From Thermoplasmata archaeon (lineage in GTDB: Archaea; Thermoplasmatota; Thermoplasmata; Lutacidiplasmatales; UBA184): DNA of 7,312 bases. The translations under genes and the position numbers were made by a program. The stretch spans positions 1-7,312 of the forward strand of contig JASHUS010000221.1 of the NCBI GenBank assembly GCA_030039865.1. The letters run 5' to 3'. The notes under the pieces are model-generated. The model did no database searches and had not been told where the DNA came from. It saw nothing but the letters and a program-made list of their open reading frames with translations. This document shows, piece after piece, positions 1 to 5,942 of this stretch (position 1 is the stretch's first letter; every line of letters begins with the position of its first letter).

Positions 1-945
1 CGCGATCTCAAGCAGGCAAGACGCGATATGGCCACCGCAAAACTCATTGGGCCGATTTCCCGCCGGTTGCAGACTTACTTTGCTCTGACAGAGGGCCGAC
101 TTGCCGAAGCTGAGGGAGACAATCGGACTGCCCAGGAGAGATACGAGTCCTCATTCGAGTCGGCCCGTCGGACTCGAAACACTGATCTTGCACTCGAGAG
201 CATCGCTGCCTGGTCTCGCCTCGAAGAACGGCAGACCGGACCGGAGGTGGCGCTGAGACTGGTCTCCGCCGCGTTGCCGGAAGCGCGACAGGCGAATCGA
301 CAGGACATCGTGTTCAACCTTTTGCTCGTCAGGGCGAGGGCGTACGTGCGGACGGGTCAGGTCGAATTGGCCGAGCGGGATCTAACTCAGATTCGGGCCG
401 ACGCGGAAGCGCTCGGGTACGTCAACCAACTCGCGCACGCGCTGAGCGGGCTCGCCGCGATTGCTGGGACGGAGAGACGGTGGCGCGAAGCAATCACCTA
501 CTCGAAGCAGGCGAATGCCCTAGCCGAGCGCCTAGGGAACGACCTCGTCCTCGGCCACACGCTGGGATTGCTCTGCGCATTCGAGTCCCAGCTCGCGCAG
601 AGCGGGGGAGGGAGCGAGCTGGCTGAGGAGGCCTTGAGACACGGGACGATGAGTGTCGAGGTTCTCTCCAGAATCCCGCCCTGCGATTCCTTGGCACTCG
701 CGCACTCGTATCTGACGGAGCTTCTGATCTATAGGGGCGACACCGAGGGAGCGGGCGCGCATTATGCGTCCGCGATCAGGATAGCCGAGAGTCTCGAGAT
801 GAGTTGGTTGAGGGATGTATTTGTGGCCGAGCTTGGCGAGAAGGTACGGCAAATGAACGGTACAGCTACCGCTCCTCCTAGAGCTGAGGCTAATGCGCAG
901 CGCGACCCGGAGCGCATCGGAACGGGTGACCCCGTCCGATCCTAG
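1..945 (+). CDS. TPR-repeat protein, C-terminal part (5' end outside window)
   Basis: The reading frame is open from base 1, so this is most likely the 3' part of a longer gene. The first ATG at 28 has no ribosome-binding site and is probably internal. It ends with TAG at 943-945. The visible 314 codons are almost wholly alpha-helical and rich in Ala, Leu, Glu and Arg, with repeated helix pairs typical of tetratricopeptide repeats, for example around AEGDNRTAQERYESSFESA, RTGQVELAERDLTQIRADAE and YRGDTEGAGAHYASAIRIAE. The last ~35 residues are a polar, Pro/Gly-rich tail. TPR arrays bind peptides or partner proteins. In large STAND or AAA_16-type ATPases they form the C-terminal sensor half, as in the gene starting at 2588, so this may be the end of a similar protein, although no ATPase part is visible. 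GC content is about 58-60% in sampled rows and AGA/AGG arginine codons are frequent, unlike the genes to the right. The TPR assignment is fairly sure; the specific function is unknown. Confidence 0.7.
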   Translation, partial: RDLKQARRDMATAKLIGPISRRLQTYFALTEGRLAEAEGDNRTAQERYESSFESARRTRNTDLALESIAAWSRLEERQTGPEVALRLVSAALPEARQANRQDIVFNLLLVRARAYVRTGQVELAERDLTQIRADAEALGYVNQLAHALSGLAAIAGTERRWREAITYSKQANALAERLGNDLVLGHTLGLLCAFESQLAQSGGGSELAEEALRHGTMSVEVLSRIPPCDSLALAHSYLTELLIYRGDTEGAGAHYASAIRIAESLEMSWLRDVFVAELGEKVRQMNGTATAPPRAEANAQRDPERIGTGDPVRS

Positions 946-1034
946 CGCCTACTGCTGCTCGTGAACCGCGGACGGGGGCAGGTAGGGCAGCGACATCGCC
1001 GGTGGCACCTCCAATCGGCCGCCCGGAATCCCGG

Positions 1035-1042
1035 GTATTTAA
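1035..1042. promoter_or_regulatory. TATA-like element TATTTAAT
   Basis: TATTTAAT (ATTAAATA on the minus strand) matches the archaeal TATA-box core and stands out from GC-rich flanks. No obvious gene lies about 26 bp downstream in either direction, so orientation and use are unknown. Confidence 0.25.
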
Positions 1043-1071
1043 TCGCGGCGTTTTCATCTCAGAAAATCGGG

Positions 1072-1083
1072 TTTGATATACTA
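1072..1083 (+). promoter_or_regulatory. TATA-like element, possible plus-strand promoter
   Basis: TTTGATATACTA resembles an archaeal TATA box. With the usual spacing of about 26 bp, a plus-strand transcript would begin near 1100-1105, inside or just after the small inverted repeat at 1091-1112. No protein gene follows before the DHS-family gene, which is on the other strand, so a product would have to be a non-coding RNA or a very short peptide. Confidence 0.25.
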
Positions 1084-1090
1084 CCCCCAT

Positions 1091-1112
1091 AGATGCGCGC
1101 GAATACGCATCT
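1091..1112. repeat. Inverted repeat, 7-bp arms with 8-base loop
   Basis: AGATGCG (1091-1097) and CGCATCT (1106-1112) are exact reverse complements around an 8-base spacer. It lies just downstream of the TATA-like element at 1072-1083, where a repressor site or a 5' RNA hairpin could sit. Confidence 0.4.
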
Positions 1113-1161
1113 CCACCAGTTTTCTGTTTCACCTCCGCCACAATAGATTTCCACGGTCGTT

Positions 1162-1180
1162 CGGCGACAAAGTGACGCCG
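1162..1180. repeat. Short hairpin, CGGCG/CGCCG arms
   Basis: CGGCG (1162-1166) pairs with CGCCG (1176-1180). Inside are one A-A mismatch, a further CA/TG pair of bases and a 3-base loop. Short GC stems are common by chance in GC-rich DNA, so this matters only as part of the cluster of inverted repeats in this gap. Confidence 0.25.
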
Positions 1181-1183
1181 CTA

Positions 1184-1240
1184 CTCGGACCCCGCACAAG
1201 TTAGGCGTACATTCCGGCGGCCCTCCGAAGTGAGTCCGAG
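1184..1240. repeat. Inverted repeat CTCGGAC / GTCCGAG, 43-bp spacing
   Basis: CTCGGAC at 1184-1190 and GTCCGAG at 1234-1240 are exact reverse complements and could close a 57-nt stem-loop. I see only weak pairing in the interior. A long-range RNA helix is possible, and chance is also possible. Confidence 0.25.
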
Positions 1241-1288
1241 AGTCGACGCAAAGCGATGTTGACTTTGATGAAACCTCTGAACTCTCGA

Positions 1289-1300
1289 GCGGTGCACCGC
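1289..1300. repeat. 12-bp perfect palindrome GCGGTGCACCGC
   Basis: The sequence GCGGTGCACCGC equals its own reverse complement. Such a dyad is a typical shape for a dimeric regulator site. No promoter is visible beside it, so its role is unknown. Next to it, AGCTA (1308-1312) and TAGCT (1321-1325) form a second small inverted repeat. Confidence 0.3.
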
Positions 1301-1382
1301 CCGGGCGAGCTAGAACAAGATAGCTGCACAGCCATGAATACCTATCGTCGAGCCTGGTCGCTCAAACCCGGTACTCGGTGCG

Positions 1383-1409
1383 GGGCCGGCTTGCGGAGTT
1401 AGCCGGCCC
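1383..1409. repeat. Strong GC hairpin, 9-bp arms, beyond the DHS-family stop
   Basis: GGGCCGGCT (1383-1391) and AGCCGGCCC (1401-1409) are perfect reverse complements around a 9-base loop. On the minus strand the hairpin begins 17 bases after the TAG of the DHS-family gene, so it would sit in that gene's 3' untranslated RNA. No T-run follows on the minus strand, so it is not a classic intrinsic terminator, and archaeal termination usually relies on T-tracts rather than hairpins. It may instead stabilise an RNA 3' end or block read-through from either side. Confidence 0.5.
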
Positions 1410-1426
1410 ACGCGATTCGGTGTCTT

Positions 1427-2494
1427 CTATCGGCGGAATCGCCGAATGGTAACCTCATCTGCCGACCAATCGAACCGCAGACGAGGCCGACCCTTCCATC
1501 GGGCCCGATGCTGCCACAGTCCGCCGACGAGGAGCGGCAGACCGACCGAGGCTTCGACGAAGGCCATCGCCCGCGTCGCCGTTCTCGAGATCTTTCCCCA
1601 CGACTGCGCTTCGTCGAGCGTGCTCCCCGAGAGGCCGCCCCAGTGGGGTACATCGGTGGTGACCTGGAGGGCGTAGTAGTGCCCTTCGCCCTCCCGCCCG
1701 AACGCGTAGTTGGCCATCACGATCCCGTCGTTGATCCAGTTCTTGGGCGTGCCCCCGCCGATGTAGATGACCGCGGTGCGCGGCGATGCGTTGAGGATCT
1801 GGACCAGCTCGTAGTTGTCCCGGATGGCGTCGAGGATGAACCGGTCCTTGCGCGTTCGATTAGCCTGGTAGTAGAGCGTCAGGCCGATGCCGATCGAACT
1901 GTCGATCAGGGCCGGGGAGAATGTCGGCACACCGCGACGGGCCGCGGTCGCCAGAAACGACTCGGGATCGTCGAAACGTGACCCCAGGAACCCCAGGTAC
2001 TCCCGGGACGAGGCCGGGCGGCGGGGGAACTCTTCCGTCACCCGTCCGATCGCCCGGTCGGTGTCCTCGAACTTGAGCTCGTCGACGTAGGTATCGTAGA
2101 TCCGATCGAGATAGAGGTCGCGGAGCTTGACGTCGTCCGCGTGCGGGGTGCCCACCCAGTGACGGCCGCCGATCGTCTGGTAGAGGTCCTGGTAGTAGAT
2201 CGCGCCGGTCGACACGACGACGTCCACGAGTCCCCAGTCGACCAGGTCGCGGAGCACACGTCGCAGGCCCGCCGCGATCAGCGGGCCCGAGAGCCCGATG
2301 AGGATCGTCGGACGCTTCGGATCGGTGAGCGCGTTCTCCCACACCTCAAGGCAGCGGCCGAGATTCCGCGCCTGGATCGACGATCCGCGGAACTGCTCGA
2401 GGAGGTCGCCGAGGCCGCGGCCGCGGGTCACGTCGACGGGTCGGACGGGCCTCTTGAGATACTCGCGCCGGCGGGTGCGCAGCGAAGCGGGCAC
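1427..2494 (-). CDS. Deoxyhypusine synthase family protein (DHS-like)
   Basis: Members use NAD to move the aminobutyl group of spermidine to a lysine (of aIF5A in true DHS) or to another amine. I chose the GTG at 2494 (355 aa) because GAGGTGA lies 8 bases upstream (2503-2509); the outer GTG at 2515 would give 362 aa but has no such site. The Rossmann-like fold and family motifs are clear: STGA (~95-98), DDVKLRD (~120-126), SPALIDSSIG (~193-202), GGGTPKN (~246-252) and DEAQSWGKI (~294-302), which contains the catalytic lysine K301 (human K329). E295 and W299, which line the polyamine site, are kept. Against human DHS, H288 is replaced by N252, D243 by I203 and D316 by L288. This GGGxPKN form is the one I recall from cyanobacterial DHS-like proteins, rather than the KHH form of crenarchaeal and eukaryotic DHS. 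Family membership is certain; substrate is not. It is divergent from the ATPase gene. Confidence 0.88.
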   Translation of the reverse strand: MPASLRTRRREYLKRPVRPVDVTRGRGLGDLLEQFRGSSIQARNLGRCLEVWENALTDPKRPTILIGLSGPLIAAGLRRVLRDLVDWGLVDVVVSTGAIYYQDLYQTIGGRHWVGTPHADDVKLRDLYLDRIYDTYVDELKFEDTDRAIGRVTEEFPRRPASSREYLGFLGSRFDDPESFLATAARRGVPTFSPALIDSSIGIGLTLYYQANRTRKDRFILDAIRDNYELVQILNASPRTAVIYIGGGTPKNWINDGIVMANYAFGREGEGHYYALQVTTDVPHWGGLSGSTLDEAQSWGKISRTATRAMAFVEASVGLPLLVGGLWQHRARWKGRPRLRFDWSADEVTIRRFRR

Positions 2495-2502
2495 GGCCGC
2501 AC

Positions 2503-2509
2503 TCACCTC
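2503..2509 (-). promoter_or_regulatory. Ribosome-binding site GAGGTGA deciding the DHS-family start
   Basis: GAGGTGA on the minus strand matches the anti-Shine-Dalgarno end of 16S rRNA and ends 8 bases before the GTG at 2494. It lies inside the longer reading frame that starts at 2515, which supports the shorter protein. Confidence 0.5.
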
Positions 2510-2563
2510 GCCCACGCCTTTAACGCTCGCGCGCGCCGGGTTCCTCTCAACACGTCTGGATGG

Positions 2564-2571
2564 AATTAAAT
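2564..2571. promoter_or_regulatory. Shared TATA-like element of a divergent promoter
   Basis: AATTAAAT on the plus strand (TTTAATT within 2564-2570 on the minus strand) is the only AT-rich block in the 72-93 bp spacer between the DHS-family gene and the ATPase gene. In the plus direction, usual spacing puts transcription start near 2594, just before the GTG at 2606. In the minus direction it puts the start near 2541, about 45 bases before the GTG at 2494. Being nearly symmetrical, it could serve both genes. Confidence 0.45.
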
Positions 2572-2587
2572 CCGATGAGCGGACATC

Positions 2588-4954
2588 GTGCGACAGAGGT
2601 ACCGGGTGCCGGGACTGCCCACACCGGTTCTCCGCGCCCTCGAAGGTCTAGCGGAGAATTCCGGTCGCACGTTGGTCATCGCCGGCCCGCCGGCGAGCGG
2701 GAAGTCCCGGGTCCTCGCGGAGCTAGAGTCGAGTCTGCGGGCCCTCAATTCCCGCGTCATCCACTTGCGCGGCAGCTATCGCTCGCGCTCCGTGCCGTAC
2801 GGCGCCTTGGACGGTCTCCGGAACGGGAGCGACGCGCCGGACGAAACTGGCGAGCCCGACCGGCCGGCGGCGGGGGAGGTCGCCGAGGTACCGATCGTCC
2901 CGATGCCGTTCTTGTCCGAACGCATGCCCCAGGGCCGGCGCAGCCGGGGCGAGCGCTCGCGCACGACGTTCCTGGGCCAACCGGTCCGGGGGCGGTCGGC
3001 GAACGAAGGGGACCCCGACGCGTTCTGGTCGGAGATCCTCCCCGAGTTCGTAGGACCGACGGGCCACCCGGTCGCGATCCTGATCGAGGACGGCTCGCTC
3101 TTTGACAACGAGAGCCGGGAGTTCATCGTCGCGCTCTCGCGCCGGGCGCGGTTCCGTCCGTTCCTGCTCGCGCTCGCCGTCGACACGTCGCTCGCCGGGA
3201 TCGGGATGTGGGAGGACGCCTTCCTCGGCCGGGGCGACGTCGACTGGGTCCGGTTCTCCCGCAGTCTGCCCGATCCTCGCGAGGCCCATCGGCTGAAGGC
3301 GATCTTCGACAATCTCCCGTCGGTCTCCCAGCGGACGGTCGGCTACGTTGCGCTCCTCGGTGGGACGGTGGGGCAGGTCGTGCTCTCCCGGGTCGCCCGC
3401 TTCACGTTCCCGCAACTATCCGAAGCGCTCCTCCCGGCGACCGAGGCCGGTCTGGTGAAGGTGCACGACGGCAAGGTGCTGATGCTCCACCCGGCGTGGA
3501 TCCCGCTCACCGAAGACCTCCTGCCCGAGAAGCAGCGTCGGGAGATGCACCTCGAGATCGCGGAGGCGCTTTCGGCGTTGTCCCCCGAGCCCAATCTCGC
3601 GCGGAGGATCGAGGTCGCCCGGCACTATCTCGCCTGGTTCCCGGGCCCGGCGGCGCTCCGCTACCTGCTCGAGGCGGCCGAGATCAGCCTCCAGCTCCTC
3701 GAGTTCGACTCGGCGGAGGAGCTCCTGCGCGACGCTATCTCCTGCCTCACGGCCCTGCCGCCGGCCCAGCGGAACCCCCTCTCGCCCGAGCTTCGGCTGC
3801 TCCATGCCCGCGCGCTCTTTGGCGCCGGGCTCGCGCGGGAGGCAGAGGACGAGGTCCGCGAAGGGGTCGACGGGGCGATCCGGGCGAAGATACCGGCGGA
3901 CACGATCGCGGAGTGGTTCGAACCGCTGGTCCTGATCATGCGGGTGATCGGCCCTCGACCGTCGCTCCAGACGACGATCCTCGAACTGATCGACCGGTGT
4001 CACGACGCGGAGCTCGTCGAGGTCGAGGTCCTGCTCGAGGCCCTGATCTCCGAGTTCCACTACGAGCGCAACCAGCCGGACCGCGCCCGGGCCGAGTCGC
4101 ACCGCGCCGCCCTCCTCGCCCGACGGGTCCCGGCGCAGCACATCCAGGCCCTCGCCCTGCTCGCAGTCGGACTCTCGCGGATCGAGGGAACGCCGGAGGA
4201 GCAGGCGCTGGCGGAGCGCTTCCTGCAGGCCGCCCGCCTGCTGCTCGAGCGCACGCGCCGCTGGGAGCTCGACGCGCTGGCCGAGGACCTCCAGGCACGG
4301 CTCCTGGAGACCCGCGGGGACCCGGTCCGCGCGCGCGAGCACCGCGAACGCAGCGTGCCGACCCTCCAGCGCGCGAAGCTTCCTTCGCTCGAGATCTACC
4401 AGCAGCTCGGCATCGCGGACCTTCTCCTCAACCGGGAGGTCACCCGCGGACTCGCTCCCGCGCTCGACCGCGCTCGCGCCCTGACGGACCTGCTCCACCT
4501 CGTCCCGCCCTCGCCGACCCTCCTCAAGCTCTGGGTCCTCGAGGGTCGCAGCTTCGCGATCGCCGGCACGGTCGAGGGAGCGCGGGAGCGATGGCAAGCG
4601 GTCATCGACGAGCCGTCGCCGCAGAGCATCCCCCGGTTGCGCGCCGAGGCGATCGTGCGGCTGGCGCTCCTCGAGCACGCCGCGGGTCGGTCGGACCGGG
4701 CCGCGGAGCTCCGGGAGATGCTCGACCAGGCCGACGTCCTGAGCGCGCTCCCCAACGGCTGGGCGGCGTTCGTCGGCGACCTCGAGCGGCTCGCCAAGTC
4801 GAGCGACCACGGCGGCGGGCCGCTCCCGCCTCCCCTAGACCGCGGTCGGCAGACTCAGCGACGGGAACGCGCCCGGAGCGAGACCGTACGCGATCGTCAG
4901 CGCGCCCACGATCGTGAGAACGACCACGATGATGGTGTTCAGCCGTCGCGCTGA
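2588..4954 (+). CDS. STAND/AAA_16-like P-loop ATPase with TPR-type C-terminal half
   Basis: This 788-aa protein has a Walker A motif GPPASGKS (33-40) and a likely Walker B VAILIEDG (162-169), followed by a sensor-like strand LLALAVDTS (193-201). A polar, probably disordered insert (~76-145) separates the two Walker motifs. Residues ~280-335 look like the winged-helix segment common in MalT- and AAA_16-type ATPases (EAGLV, then LPEKQRREMHLEIAEAL). Residues ~340-745 are helical TPR-like repeats. Such proteins are usually cytoplasmic switches in which ligand or partner binding to the repeats controls the ATPase; no DNA-binding output domain or partner is evident here. The start is the outer GTG at 2588. 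A GTG at 2606 has GAGGT 5 bases upstream and better fits the TATA-like element, giving 782 aa. The last 39 codons, a basic low-complexity tail, run antisense to the GDT1-like gene. The architecture is well supported; the role is unknown. Confidence 0.8.
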   Translation: MRQRYRVPGLPTPVLRALEGLAENSGRTLVIAGPPASGKSRVLAELESSLRALNSRVIHLRGSYRSRSVPYGALDGLRNGSDAPDETGEPDRPAAGEVAEVPIVPMPFLSERMPQGRRSRGERSRTTFLGQPVRGRSANEGDPDAFWSEILPEFVGPTGHPVAILIEDGSLFDNESREFIVALSRRARFRPFLLALAVDTSLAGIGMWEDAFLGRGDVDWVRFSRSLPDPREAHRLKAIFDNLPSVSQRTVGYVALLGGTVGQVVLSRVARFTFPQLSEALLPATEAGLVKVHDGKVLMLHPAWIPLTEDLLPEKQRREMHLEIAEALSALSPEPNLARRIEVARHYLAWFPGPAALRYLLEAAEISLQLLEFDSAEELLRDAISCLTALPPAQRNPLSPELRLLHARALFGAGLAREAEDEVREGVDGAIRAKIPADTIAEWFEPLVLIMRVIGPRPSLQTTILELIDRCHDAELVEVEVLLEALISEFHYERNQPDRARAESHRAALLARRVPAQHIQALALLAVGLSRIEGTPEEQALAERFLQAARLLLERTRRWELDALAEDLQARLLETRGDPVRAREHRERSVPTLQRAKLPSLEIYQQLGIADLLLNREVTRGLAPALDRARALTDLLHLVPPSPTLLKLWVLEGRSFAIAGTVEGARERWQAVIDEPSPQSIPRLRAEAIVRLALLEHAAGRSDRAAELREMLDQADVLSALPNGWAAFVGDLERLAKSSDHGGGPLPPPLDRGRQTQRRERARSETVRDRQRAHDRENDHDDGVQPSR

Positions 4955-5461
4955 GATCCGCGAGCCGAGCGCGCGCCCGACCGTGACGTTCCACGCCGCC
5001 ACGACGGCGAGCGCCGCCGATCCGGCGAGGAAGACGATCAGCCAGCCCCAGTCGGCGACCAGGACGATCTCGAAGATCATCGTGCTGTCGCCGAGTTCGA
5101 GGAGGAAGATCGTGACGAAGGCCGCGACGAGCGCCGACCGCACGTCCTCCCGGCGCCGGAGCTCCTCCTCCTCGTCGGGATGGAAGTAGACCCACGCGGC
5201 GTAGCCGAGCAGGAAGATCCCGCCGGCGACCCGGACGAGCCCGATCCGGCTGGGCCCGAGCGCGCTCAAGAGGACCGCCCCGACCGAGACCGAGAGCGCG
5301 GACGTCACGACGAACGCGAGCGCCGCGCCGGCCCAGCTCGCGAACGCGTGGGCCCGCGTCGCGTAGGCGATCAGCGCGAGGCCCGTCCGATCGAAGATCT
5401 CGAGACCCCCGATGATCAGGAAGACGACCGCGAAGCCAGCGAGGGCGCTGGCGAAGTCCAC
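4835..5461 (-). CDS. GDT1/UPF0016-family membrane protein (putative cation transporter, divergent motifs)
   Basis: This 208-aa protein has about six hydrophobic helices (~7-27, 44-66, 74-92, 112-135, 139-160, 175-193), the usual size and two-fold repeat layout of bacterial and archaeal UPF0016 proteins. The family's hallmark E-x-G-D-(K/R)-(T/S) motif occurs once per repeat: here EIFDRT (21-26) and ELGDST (122-127). The acidic residues that bind the cation are kept, but the first Gly is Phe, the second Lys is Ser, and the following Gln is Gly or Met. A charged DEEEELRRRED loop (~96-106) joins the repeats. Known members export Mn2+ or move Ca2+/Mn2+ across membranes. The start is GTG, with a strong GGGAGGA 5 bases upstream (5467-5473). 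It begins only 16 bases after the pyrI stop, so it is probably co-transcribed with pyrBI. Its 3' end overlaps the ATPase gene by 120 bp. Family is likely; substrate is uncertain. Confidence 0.8.
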   Translation of the reverse strand: MDFASALAGFAVVFLIIGGLEIFDRTGLALIAYATRAHAFASWAGAALAFVVTSALSVSVGAVLLSALGPSRIGLVRVAGGIFLLGYAAWVYFHPDEEEELRRREDVRSALVAAFVTIFLLELGDSTMIFEIVLVADWGWLIVFLAGSAALAVVAAWNVTVGRALGSRISARRLNTIIVVVLTIVGALTIAYGLAPGAFPSLSLPTAV

Positions 5462-5466
5462 GCCCG

Positions 5467-5473
5467 TCCTCCC
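5467..5473 (-). promoter_or_regulatory. Strong ribosome-binding site for the GDT1-like gene
   Basis: GGGAGGA on the minus strand lies 5 bases before the GTG at 5461, within the 16-base pyrI-GDT1 spacer. It fixes the GTG start and shows that at least some genes here use leadered, Shine-Dalgarno translation. Confidence 0.7.
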
Positions 5474-5477
5474 GCCC

Positions 5478-5942
5478 TCACGCGAGATGCTGGCGGAAGT
5501 CGTCGACCTGGCGGTCGCAGTACGCGCACGTGAGCACGACCGGCCGCCGCTGCGTCACCTCGAACTCGCTCTCGACCGGCTCGGGCTGGTTCGAGATGCA
5601 GTTCGGGTTGGGGCAGTGGAGCACGCCCACGATCCGGTCGGGCAGATCGACGGGCCGCTTCTCGCGGACCTTGAAGTCGCGGATGATCGAGATCGTCGCG
5701 GTCGGCGTGATCAGCGCGATCGCGTTGACCTTACGCGGCGAGAGCTCCATGTTCTCGACCTTGACGATGTCCTTCCAGCCGAGCTTGTTCGAACGGACGT
5801 GCAGGACGATGCTCACCGTCGAGTCCCGGTCGAGGTTCTGCACGCCGATGATCCGCAGCACCTCGAGCGCGAGGCCGTTGCCGATATGGTCGATGACGGT
5901 ACCGTTCTTGATCGGCGTGATCCGCAGCTCGCGCGCCGCCAT
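5478..5942 (-). CDS. pyrI: Aspartate carbamoyltransferase regulatory chain PyrI
   Basis: PyrI is the regulatory chain of aspartate carbamoyltransferase. It binds nucleotide effectors (CTP, ATP) through its N-terminal domain and holds the catalytic trimers together through a zinc domain. This 154-aa protein has the usual length (E. coli 153). The N-terminal allosteric domain shows IKNGTVIDHI (11-20), which contains the nucleotide-contact residues, and KVNAIALITP (71-80). The C-terminal zinc site is complete: C110-x4-C115 (CPNPNC) and C139-x2-C142 (CAYC). The ATG directly follows the pyrB stop (TAGATG, no gap), so the two chains are probably translationally coupled, which fits their fixed complex. 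A purine-rich AAGGGGGG tract at the end of pyrB may serve as a weak ribosome-binding site. The GDT1-like gene follows after 16 bases. Identification is secure. Confidence 0.97.
   Translation of the reverse strand: MAARELRITPIKNGTVIDHIGNGLALEVLRIIGVQNLDRDSTVSIVLHVRSNKLGWKDIVKVENMELSPRKVNAIALITPTATISIIRDFKVREKRPVDLPDRIVGVLHCPNPNCISNQPEPVESEFEVTQRRPVVLTCAYCDRQVDDFRQHLA

Larger units (their letters stand above)
946..1426. other. 481-bp gap without a convincing protein gene
   Basis: No reading frame here resembles a known protein. A GTG-started minus-strand frame (890-1141) and a 17-codon plus-strand frame (1093-1146) exist, but neither is convincing. The gap holds an AT-rich island (about 1034-1135) with two TATA-like elements, then about 270 bp with several short inverted repeats ending in a strong 9-bp hairpin at 1383-1409. 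It separates the 3' ends of the TPR gene and the convergent DHS-family gene. A convergent gap needs no promoter, so promoter-like elements here suggest an unannotated small transcript, a decayed gene, or chance. I saw no tRNA, C/D-box or SRP/RNase P signature. Confidence 0.5.

Noticed and set aside
890..1141. 83-codon minus-strand frame with GGAGGTGA at 1130-1137
   Set aside because: The ribosome-binding-like motif lies inside the frame, right after its GTG, and too far (18 bases) from the nearest downstream ATG. The frame overlaps the TPR gene's 3' end and resembles nothing known.
1266..1280. Possible C/D-box RNA (TGATGA followed by CTGA)
   Set aside because: Only 5 bases separate the boxes, too short for a guide, and no C'/D pair follows.
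1352..1410. tRNA-like GAGC-CTGGTC-GCTC arm near the hairpin at 1383
   Set aside because: No acceptor stem, anticodon arm or T-arm can be fitted around it.
3416..4810. 464-codon minus-strand open frame opposite the ATPase gene
   Set aside because: Its composition is that of an antisense frame in GC-rich DNA, and it shows no recognisable domain.
3208..4917. 569-codon plus-strand open frame inside the ATPase gene
   Set aside because: It is out of frame with the ATPase, whose Walker motifs and helical repeats are coherent. The product is Arg/Pro/Gly-rich shadow sequence.
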